A stretch of 20,422 nucleotides of DNA, from the NCBI GenBank assembly GCA_017960065.1, contig JAGCZK010000197.1:1-20422 (forward strand), in the 5' to 3' direction. Position numbers and translations under genes: made by a program. Every line of letters starts with the position of its first letter. Position 1 is the stretch's first letter. Source of the stretch: Paludibacteraceae bacterium (GTDB taxonomy: Bacteria > Bacteroidota > Bacteroidia > Bacteroidales > Paludibacteraceae). Under the pieces are notes generated by a model, which was not told the DNA's origin, searched no databases, and saw nothing but the letters and a program-made list of their open reading frames with translations. Shown here in pieces: positions 14,865-20,422 of the stretch.

Positions 14865-16358
14865 ATGAATTTGAAAGATCTGGAAGCCGTCGCTACCGGC
14901 CGTCAGCCGTTTGAGGTCCGCCCTCAGCAGCAGGCAGCGGTGGAGCGGGCCTATTCCTTTTTGGAGAAATTTTCCACCGACAAGGTGATTTACGGCATCA
15001 ATACCGGCTTTGGCCCGATGGCCCAATACCGGGTGACGGACGAACACCTGCAGGCCCTGCAGTACAACATCATCCGCAGCCACTCGACGGGAGCGGGCGA
15101 GCCCATGCGCCCCGAATGGGTGCGTGCCGCCATGGTGTCGCGCTTGTGCGCATTCCTGAACGGCAAGTCGGGCGTGCATCCCGAAACCATCGCCCAGCTG
15201 ACCGCCTTCTTGAACAACGACATCGTTCCGGTGGTTCCCCAGCACGGCAGTGTGGGTGCCAGCGGCGACTTGGTGCAACTGGCCCATATTTCGCTGGCCC
15301 TCATTGGCGAAGGCGAAGTCTTTTACCGTGGTCAGCGCTGCGCTACGGCCGAGGCTCTGCGCCAGGCCAACCTGAAACCTTTGAAACTGCATTTGCGCGA
15401 CGGCCTGGCTTTGACCAACGGTACGGCCATGATGACCGGCATCGGCTGCATGGTGCTCATGCAGGCCCAACGCCTGCTCGACAAGACCATCGTTTGTTCG
15501 GTGCTGATGAACGAAATCGCCGCTTCGTACGACGACTGCCTTTCGGCCGAGCTCAATGATTTGAAAGGCCACGAAGGTCAAACCGAGGTGGCACGCCGCA
15601 TGCGCGAGGCGGCGCAGGGTTCGCAGTGCTTGCAGAACCGTGCCGACGCCTTGTATCACCGCCATACCGAAGCCACCTTCCAACACAAGGTGCAGCCGTA
15701 CTATTCGTTGCGTTGCGTCCCGCAAATCCTCGGACCGGTGTACGAAACGCTCCGGCATACCTGCCAGATATTGGAGGAAGAGCTCAACGGCGTGGACGAC
15801 AATCCGATTGTCGATCCCGAACACGAAATGGTGTATCATGGCGGCAATTTCCATGGCGACTACGTGTCGTTCGAAATGGACAAGCTGAAAATCGCCGTGA
15901 CGAAAATGACCATGCTGGTCGAACGTCAGGTCAACTACCTGTTCCACGACCGCATCAACGGTATCCTGCCGCCCTTTGTCAACTTAGGGGTGCTGGGGCT
16001 GAACTACGGTCTGCAAGCCGCCCAGTTCACCGCCACCTCGACGACGGCCGAATGCCAGACCCTGTCGAACCCGATGTATGTGCATTCGATTCCCAACAAC
16101 AACGACAACCAGGACATCGTCAGCATGGGCACCAATTCGGCCCTGATCGCCTCGCGTGTTGTTGACAACGCCTGCCAGGTGTTCTCGATCTATCTGATGG
16201 CCTTGGCACAGGCCGTCGATTGTTTGAAGATTGACGGCAAACTGGCTCCAGCCACCGCACAACTCTATCGCGAGGTGCGCGAGCTCGTCCCGGCCTTTGT
16301 CGAAGACACTCCCAAGTACGAAGAAATCAGCCGCCTGACGGAATATTTGAAACACTGA
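14865..16358 (+). CDS. MIO-type aromatic amino acid ammonia-lyase (tyrosine or phenylalanine more likely than histidine)
   Basis: A 497-aa lyase that removes ammonia from an aromatic amino acid to give an aryl-acrylic acid. The self-forming MIO cofactor site is Ala132-Ser133-Gly134 in GSVGASGDLVQLAH. The catalytic Tyr loop YGINTGFG is at 43-50, and YSLRCVPQILGP at about 280-291. The substrate-selectivity pair after LQYNIIR is Ser72-His73, as in histidine lyases. However, the position where HutH has its imidazole-binding Glu (NQEDHVS) reads NQDIVS with Gln416, as in Phe/Tyr lyases. No hutU, hutI or hutG gene is near. With carrier proteins and ketosynthases next to it, tyrosine to p-coumarate as polyene starter is the best guess. 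Only 9 nt after purA. Confidence 0.85.
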   Translation: MNLKDLEAVATGRQPFEVRPQQQAAVERAYSFLEKFSTDKVIYGINTGFGPMAQYRVTDEHLQALQYNIIRSHSTGAGEPMRPEWVRAAMVSRLCAFLNGKSGVHPETIAQLTAFLNNDIVPVVPQHGSVGASGDLVQLAHISLALIGEGEVFYRGQRCATAEALRQANLKPLKLHLRDGLALTNGTAMMTGIGCMVLMQAQRLLDKTIVCSVLMNEIAASYDDCLSAELNDLKGHEGQTEVARRMREAAQGSQCLQNRADALYHRHTEATFQHKVQPYYSLRCVPQILGPVYETLRHTCQILEEELNGVDDNPIVDPEHEMVYHGGNFHGDYVSFEMDKLKIAVTKMTMLVERQVNYLFHDRINGILPPFVNLGVLGLNYGLQAAQFTATSTTAECQTLSNPMYVHSIPNNNDNQDIVSMGTNSALIASRVVDNACQVFSIYLMALAQAVDCLKIDGKLAPATAQLYREVRELVPAFVEDTPKYEEISRLTEYLKH

Positions 16359-16364
16359 AAAACC

Positions 16365-16607
16365 ATGATGACAGACTATAAGGAAGTATTGATCGGACAA
16401 TTGAGCGAGGAACTGGAAGTCAGCCGCGATAAATTTGTCGATGGCGCCTTGCTGAAAGACGATTTGGGATTTGATAGCCTGGATTTGGTGGACGTGGTGG
16501 TGCTGATCGAAGAAACGGTAGGTGTGAAACTTACCCAACGCGATTTTGCCGGAGTGAAAACTTTCGGCCAGATGTTGGATTTAATCGAACACAAGCGTCA
16601 GGCATGA
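16365..16607 (+). CDS. Acyl carrier protein 1 of the aryl polyene cluster
   Basis: An 80-aa carrier protein. The phosphopantetheine attachment site is Ser38 in DDLGFDSLDLVDVVVLIEE, the classic ACP pattern with helix II after the serine. The start could be either of two adjacent ATGs (16365 or 16368). It lies 6 nt after the lyase gene, and its stop overlaps the acyltransferase start (ATGA). That physical coupling suggests this carrier either presents the aryl starter or hands the finished chain to the acyltransferase. It is clearly different from the second carrier protein of the cluster. The primary-metabolism AcpP is usually beside fabF, so I do not call it that. Confidence 0.9.
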   Translation: MMTDYKEVLIGQLSEELEVSRDKFVDGALLKDDLGFDSLDLVDVVVLIEETVGVKLTQRDFAGVKTFGQMLDLIEHKRQA

Positions 16608-17503
16608 GTGCGGAAGGCTGGAATGCGAAATCTCGGGGAAATGCGACGGGCTACCGTATCTTCGGCTTTTTCCTGCGCCATTTCGGATTGAACTTCGCTT
16701 ACATCAACCTGGCCTATGTGGTGCTGTACTTCGTGTTGGCGGCACCGGCCCAGCGGGCAGCCTTGTGGGACTACTACCGGCGCACCTGGCATTACGGACG
16801 TTTGAAATCCGCCTGGTGCGTTTATCTGCATTTTTTCCGTTTCGGACAGTGTCTGGTCGATAAGATGGCCATTACCCAAGGGCTTTCCGACAAGTTCGAA
16901 TTTGTCGCCGAGGGCTACGACGATTTTCTCGAAAGCCTGAACCGGGGCAGCGCCATCATGATTGGGGCCCATGTGGGGGCTTGGGAAACCGGCACCCCGT
17001 TCTTCGGCGATTACGCCAAACGCATGCACATCGTGATGTTTGACGCCGAATACCAGAAAATCAAGGAAGCCATTCATCGGGGGGCGCCCCAATTGCCCTA
17101 TAATATTATAGCGGTGAACGAGGACGATCTCGGCAGTATCCTGAAAATCAGCGAAGCCTTGCAACACAACGCCTATGTGTGCATGCAGGGCGACCGCTAT
17201 GTCAACAACGGCCGTTGCGAGCGGCTCGACTTTATGGGCCGTGAAGCGGTTTTCCCGCAGGGCCCGTTCATATTGGGCGCCAAGATGCGTGTGCCCGTCT
17301 ATTTCTATTTTTCGATGCGCGAAGGGAAAAAGTACCATTTTTACTTTTATCGGGCAACGGTTTCCACCGCCGGCGGATCGCGAGCCTGCCAGCTCGATTT
17401 GATGCGGCAGTACGTCTCGCGGCTCGAACAGGTGCTGCACACCTATCCGCAACAGTGGTTTAACCTGTACCGTTTTTGGTCGGACCCGTCGGCCGCTGTC
17501 TAA
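16604..17503 (+). CDS. LpxL/HtrB-like lysophospholipid acyltransferase family protein
   Basis: A 299-aa membrane-associated acyltransferase of the lipid A acyltransferase type. A hydrophobic helix at about 31-47 (FAYINLAYVVLYFVLAA) anchors it. The HX4E catalytic motif is GAHVGAWETG, with His123 and Glu128. The block YVCMQGDRYVNNGRCERLDF followed by GREAVFPQGPFILGAKMRVP matches the acceptor and phosphate-binding region of this family. Bona fide LpxL adds laurate to lipid A. Here the gene overlaps an ACP gene inside a pigment-type cluster, and acyltransferases of this type recur in aryl polyene clusters. A role in attaching the polyene acyl chain to a membrane lipid is inferred, not shown. The KS1 gene starts 19 nt after it. 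Confidence 0.85.
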   Translation: MSAEGWNAKSRGNATGYRIFGFFLRHFGLNFAYINLAYVVLYFVLAAPAQRAALWDYYRRTWHYGRLKSAWCVYLHFFRFGQCLVDKMAITQGLSDKFEFVAEGYDDFLESLNRGSAIMIGAHVGAWETGTPFFGDYAKRMHIVMFDAEYQKIKEAIHRGAPQLPYNIIAVNEDDLGSILKISEALQHNAYVCMQGDRYVNNGRCERLDFMGREAVFPQGPFILGAKMRVPVYFYFSMREGKKYHFYFYRATVSTAGGSRACQLDLMRQYVSRLEQVLHTYPQQWFNLYRFWSDPSAAV

Positions 17504-17522
17504 CAATTTACCTGGTATCCGT

Positions 17523-19205
17523 ATGAAACGACTCGCCTATTGGGGACCTGATTATTTGATTTCGAGCATGGGCATGGGCCTGGCCGAACATCAGCGTGCC
17601 ATAGAGGCCGGAACAACCGGTCTGAAGCCTGTCCACGACCCGCGGATTTCTGAAAATCCCTATTGGGCAGGAGCCATCGACTGGAGTCGGATTCCGGCCT
17701 TGGAGGGGGCTACCCGGCTCGAGCGGCTGATGGTCGAAGCCGGTCGTCGGGTGCTGTCGGCCTCGTCGGTCGCACCCGCATCGCCCCGATTGGGGCTGGT
17801 CATCTCCTCCACCAAAGGGAATATCGACCTGCTGTCGTCCAACGCACCGCTCGACGAGCGGGTGTTGTTGGGAAACTTGGCCAAGCGTGTGGCCGGATTC
17901 CTGGGGCTGACGACCTGTCCGCAGGTGGTGAGCAACGCCTGTATCTCCGGCCTTTCGGCCATCATCCTGGCCCAACGTCTGATAGTGTCGGGGGCTTACG
18001 ACCGCGTGTTGGTCATCGGGGCCGACCTGATGACACCCTTTGTCCAAACCGGATTCTGTGCTTTCAAATCGGTCAGCCGCAACCTGTGCCGCCCGTTTGA
18101 CGCCGCCCGCGACGGGCTGTCGATGGGCGAAGCCTGCGGAGCCGTGCTGTTGACCTGCGACCGTGCCGAATGTCAGGCACCGGCCGTGGCCGTGGCGGGA
18201 GGCGCCGTCAGCAACGACGCCAACCATATTTCCGGGCCTTCGCGAACGGGCGACGGCTTGTACCTGGCCATGCGCGAGGCCATGCGCGAGGCCGGCGTGA
18301 CGACGGCCGACATCGACTTTGTCGGCTTGCACGGTACGGCCACCGTGTACAACGATGAAATGGAAAGCAAGGCGGTGGCGCTGGCCGGGCTTTCCGACAA
18401 ACCTGCCAACAGTTTCAAACCGTATATCGGGCACACCCTGGGGGCCTGCGGTGTCATCGAAAGTGTCCTGATGGTGGCCCAGTTGCGCAACCATCGGATT
18501 TGGGGCACCTTGGGCTTCGAACAGTTGGGAACGCCCCAACCCTTGCAGGTGAGTGCCAGCCACCGCGATTTGCCCCATGCCCAAGTATGTCTCAAAAGCG
18601 CTTCGGGCTTTGGCGGTTGCAATGCGGCCATCGTCTTTGCGCTCGACCGTTTGTCGGGCACCGAGCCTTCTTGGCAGCCGGGCGAGGTCCAAACGCTGGC
18701 ATCGGTCAGCCTGAACTGTCCGTCCGACCGCGACTTTGACAGTTGGATTCGGGAGGCCTACAAGGAGTTGGACGATGCGAACATGAAGTTTTTCAAGATG
18801 GACAACTTGTGCAAACTGGGCTATGTGGCTGCCGAAAAGTTGCTCAAAGGCCGCGCTTTGCCCGACGACCGCTACCGCATCGCCCTCGTCTTGTCCAACC
18901 GCTATTCGTCGCTCGACACCGATAGCCGCCACCAGGCGCTGCTCGACAGCGGCCAACCGGCCTCGCCGGCGGTGTTTGTCTATACCTTGGCCAACATTGT
19001 CAGCGGCGAGATCTCCATCCGCCACAAGTTGCAGGGCGAGGGGTGGTTCCTGATCGAAACCGACGGCCACCCGACCGATGGCAGACGCCTGGCTCAGACC
19101 TTGTTACACGAGCGTCGGGCCGACCTGGTGTTGTCCGGGCGGTGTGAAATGTTTGGCGAAACCGCATTTGTACAAATGGATTTATTATCTTTGCAGTCAA
19201 AATAA
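17523..19205 (+). CDS. Beta-ketoacyl-ACP synthase with extra C-terminal KS-like domain
   Basis: A 560-aa condensing enzyme, longer than the usual roughly 410 aa. Residues 1 to about 375 form a complete thiolase-fold ketosynthase with Cys140 (VVSNACISGLSAI), His270 (GLHGTATVYNDE), His304 (KPYIGHTLGACG) and Lys358. All catalytic residues are present, so it should condense malonyl-ACP. From about residue 390 comes a second region of about 165 aa. It includes RIALVLSNRYSSLDTDSRH and SPAVFVYTLANIVSGEISIR, which look like the N-terminal half of another ketosynthase but have no active-site Cys. This resembles the ketoacyl-synt_2 type domain. It may act like a chain-length factor half. The last codons carry a TATCTTTG box before the next ACP gene. 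Confidence 0.85.
   Translation: MKRLAYWGPDYLISSMGMGLAEHQRAIEAGTTGLKPVHDPRISENPYWAGAIDWSRIPALEGATRLERLMVEAGRRVLSASSVAPASPRLGLVISSTKGNIDLLSSNAPLDERVLLGNLAKRVAGFLGLTTCPQVVSNACISGLSAIILAQRLIVSGAYDRVLVIGADLMTPFVQTGFCAFKSVSRNLCRPFDAARDGLSMGEACGAVLLTCDRAECQAPAVAVAGGAVSNDANHISGPSRTGDGLYLAMREAMREAGVTTADIDFVGLHGTATVYNDEMESKAVALAGLSDKPANSFKPYIGHTLGACGVIESVLMVAQLRNHRIWGTLGFEQLGTPQPLQVSASHRDLPHAQVCLKSASGFGGCNAAIVFALDRLSGTEPSWQPGEVQTLASVSLNCPSDRDFDSWIREAYKELDDANMKFFKMDNLCKLGYVAAEKLLKGRALPDDRYRIALVLSNRYSSLDTDSRHQALLDSGQPASPAVFVYTLANIVSGEISIRHKLQGEGWFLIETDGHPTDGRRLAQTLLHERRADLVLSGRCEMFGETAFVQMDLLSLQSK
19186..19193 (+). promoter_or_regulatory. Possible internal promoter (-7 box) for ACP2 and KS2
   Basis: TATCTTTG, a full TAnnTTTG match, lies in an AT-rich patch formed by the last codons of KS1, 20 nt upstream of the ACP2 ATG. 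The Leu codons here are TTA TTA, unlike the CTG/TTG used elsewhere in the gene. The only TTTG upstream has a 15-nt spacer, shorter than usual, so the -33 box is weak. Confidence 0.35.
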
Positions 19206-19213
19206 CGATAGAT

Positions 19214-19471
19214 ATGGAAGAACTGATAGAACAGTTGAAAAAACAGTTGATTGAGGCGCTCAATCTGGAAGAGATGACTCCGGCCGACATCGATGCCGAC
19301 GCACCTTTGTTTGGCGAAGGTTTGGGCCTCGACTCGATCGACGCCTTGGAGATTATTCTGATTCTCGAACGTGAATACGGAATCAAACTGACCAACGCCG
19401 CTGAAGCGAAAGAGCATTTCAAATCGGTGCGTGCGCTGGCCGGCTTTGTTCAGCAGAACCGTACCAAATAG
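19214..19471 (+). CDS. Acyl carrier protein 2 of the aryl polyene cluster
   Basis: An 85-aa carrier protein with Ser41 as the phosphopantetheine site in FGEGLGLDSIDALEIILIL. The GLGLDSIDALE form is the one commonly found in aryl polyene carrier proteins, in contrast to the GFDSLDLVD form of the first ACP. Helix I (MEELIEQLKKQLIEALNLEE), the acidic loop and the C-terminal FKSVRALAGFVQQ helix complete the four-helix bundle. It lies 8 nt after KS1, and its stop is 1 nt before KS2, so the trio KS1-ACP2-KS2 looks like the polyene elongation core. Confidence 0.92.
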   Translation: MEELIEQLKKQLIEALNLEEMTPADIDADAPLFGEGLGLDSIDALEIILILEREYGIKLTNAAEAKEHFKSVRALAGFVQQNRTK

Positions 19472-19472
19472 C

Positions 19473-20422
19473 ATGAGGCTCGCCATTACGGGAATGGGGG
19501 TCGTGTCGGCTGCCGGAATCGGCAAAGATGCGATGATGGAGGCTTTGCACCGCACAGACGTGTGCCTGGCCCCTTCCCGTTTTTTGGCCACCCGCCGTCA
19601 GGTGCCGGTCGGCGAGGTGCCGTTTGACAACGAGGCGCTGAAGGCCCGCTTGTCGCTACCCGCCGGCACCACGTGCTCGCGTACCTCGCTGTTGGGGATG
19701 CTTGCCGCGCGCGAAGCCTTGCAGCAGGCAGGCCTGGCTCCCGGTTCGCGTGTCGCCTTTATCTCTTCGACCACGGTGGGCGGCATGGACTTGTCGGAGC
19801 AGTTTTACGATGATTTTCGCCACGATCCGCGCAAGGGCCGTTTGCGGCTGATTGTGCATCACGACAGTGCCGACAGTACGCAGGCGATTGCCCGCTACCT
19901 GGGCCTGAACGGGTTTTGCACCACCATCAGCACGGCCTGTTCGTCATCGGCCAATGCGGTGCTGCTCGGCGCCCGCCTGCTCCGTACCGGGTGGTGCGAC
20001 GCCGTTGTGGTGGGAGGCACCGACGCCCTTTGCAAATTTACCCTCAACGGATTTTCTTCGCTGATGATTTTGGACCAGGCTCCCTGCCGTCCGTTCGACG
20101 AAACGCGGGCGGGTTTGAATTTGGGCGAGGGTGCGGCCTATCTGGTGCTGCAGCGCCCGCAAGATGTTCAAAAGCAGGCGTTAGCCTATTTGTGTGGTGC
20201 GGCCAATGCCAATGACGCCCATCACCAGACCGCCACGTCCGCCGAAGGGCGGGGTGCCCAATTGGCTATGCGCAAGGCCCTGCAGTCGGCAGGACTGGAG
20301 CCTTCCGATATCGGTTATATCAATGCGCACGGTACGGGTACTCCCAACAAAGATGCCTCGGAGTCGGCGGCCATGGCCGCCGTATTCGGCTCCCAAGTGC
20401 CGCCCTTCAGTTCGACCAAACC
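19473..20422 (+). CDS. Beta-ketoacyl-ACP synthase 2 of the cluster (partial, cut by window end)
   Basis: The ATG at 19473 opens a frame to the window edge, giving the first 316 residues of a FabF-like condensing enzyme (usual length about 400). It begins MRLAITGMGVVSAAGIGKD. Cys156 lies in STACSSSANAV, and the first catalytic His is His286 in INAHGTGTPNKD. The second catalytic His region (normally KxxxGHTLG) begins with the last visible residues, SSTK, and is cut off. Unlike KS1 it has the classic TACSSS nucleophile elbow. Two different ketosynthases around one ACP fit a KS / chain-length-factor arrangement, but this one has its Cys and is therefore probably catalytic. It starts 1 nt after ACP2. 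Confidence 0.92.
   Translation, partial: MRLAITGMGVVSAAGIGKDAMMEALHRTDVCLAPSRFLATRRQVPVGEVPFDNEALKARLSLPAGTTCSRTSLLGMLAAREALQQAGLAPGSRVAFISSTTVGGMDLSEQFYDDFRHDPRKGRLRLIVHHDSADSTQAIARYLGLNGFCTTISTACSSSANAVLLGARLLRTGWCDAVVVGGTDALCKFTLNGFSSLMILDQAPCRPFDETRAGLNLGEGAAYLVLQRPQDVQKQALAYLCGAANANDAHHQTATSAEGRGAQLAMRKALQSAGLEPSDIGYINAHGTGTPNKDASESAAMAAVFGSQVPPFSSTK

Larger units (their letters stand above)
14865..20422 (+). other. Aryl polyene / flexirubin-type biosynthetic gene cluster (5' part)
   Basis: Six consecutive same-strand genes with gaps of -4 to 19 nt encode an MIO aromatic lyase, ACP, LpxL-like acyltransferase, ketosynthase, ACP and ketosynthase. This set is the hallmark of aryl polyene and flexirubin-type clusters in Bacteroidota. 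The ketoreductase, dehydratase, thioesterase, ligase, and (if flexirubin) the dialkylresorcinol genes would have to lie past the window end. Which of the two products is made cannot be told from here. Confidence 0.82.

Noticed and set aside
13599..15947. A 782-codon open frame on the minus strand opposite purA and the lyase
   Set aside because: It spans two well-supported genes in antisense, its translation shows no recognisable domain, and it arises from the GC-biased third positions of the real genes.
14865..16358. Annotation of the lyase as HutH of histidine degradation
   Set aside because: The Glu of NQEDHVS is replaced by Gln (NQDIVS), no hut genes are near, and all neighbours belong to a polyene-type pathway.
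17098..17111. Perfect 14-bp AT palindrome CTATAATATTATAG inside the acyltransferase gene
   Set aside because: It stands out in GC-rich coding DNA, but it encodes Asn-Ile-Ile in a normal frame, has no T-tract and precedes no gene start; noted as probable coincidence.
17508..19070. A 520-codon open frame on the minus strand opposite KS1
   Set aside because: Antisense shadow of a ketosynthase with intact catalytic residues; Arg/Gln/His-rich translation without domains.
19473..20422. KS2 as the primary-metabolism FabF
   Set aside because: FabF normally follows acpP in a fatty acid locus; here it follows an aryl-polyene-type ACP and a two-part ketosynthase. The family call stays beta-ketoacyl synthase.

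Overview
The window is a chromosomal segment from a member of the Bacteroidota, most likely Bacteroidales. Several signs point there: an IleRS with the 'GIHH' version of the HIGH signature, a long NusB (about 320 aa instead of about 140), DUF4293 and DUF3276 (PUR-like) proteins, a PorE-like OmpA protein, and -7 promoter boxes of the TAnnTTTG type instead of TATAAT. Coding sequence is moderately GC-rich and intergenic DNA is AT-rich. No genus can be named from this alone. No tRNA, rRNA, mobile element, CRISPR array or phage gene was seen, and no stretch over 300 bases lacks a gene.

Layout. 1-2133 (minus strand): 5' part of ileS, a four-helix DUF4293 membrane protein, and a tiny Ala/Glu-rich lipoprotein with its own promoter box and a strong terminator. 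2134-8764 (minus): one tight run, read galE > TPR protein > PorE-like TPR/beta-propeller/OmpA protein > nadE > acyl-CoA synthetase, with gaps of 3-20 nt. 8785-9793 (plus): ruvX-def, divergent from galE and overlapping by ATGA. 9790-12677 (minus): nusB > yajC > ybbR-like > coaE, converging on def so closely that the stop codons share bases. 12809-13162 (plus): DUF3276 protein. 13231-13398 (minus): a 2[4Fe-4S] ferredoxin, with a bidirectional terminator between the two. 13578-14855 (plus): purA.

14865-20422 (plus, running off the end): a biosynthetic cluster that starts only 9 nt after purA. It reads MIO aromatic amino acid lyase, acyl carrier protein, LpxL-type acyltransferase, ketosynthase with an extra C-terminal domain, second acyl carrier protein, second ketosynthase (cut by the window end). 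This gene content matches the aryl polyene / flexirubin-type pigment clusters of Bacteroidota. The lyase would supply an aryl-acrylic starter, ketosynthases and carrier proteins would extend it as a polyene, and the acyltransferase would attach it to a lipid. This is the accessory part of the window and the most interesting. The class is known, but the lyase's mixed signature, the two-part ketosynthase and a possible internal promoter deserve a closer look.
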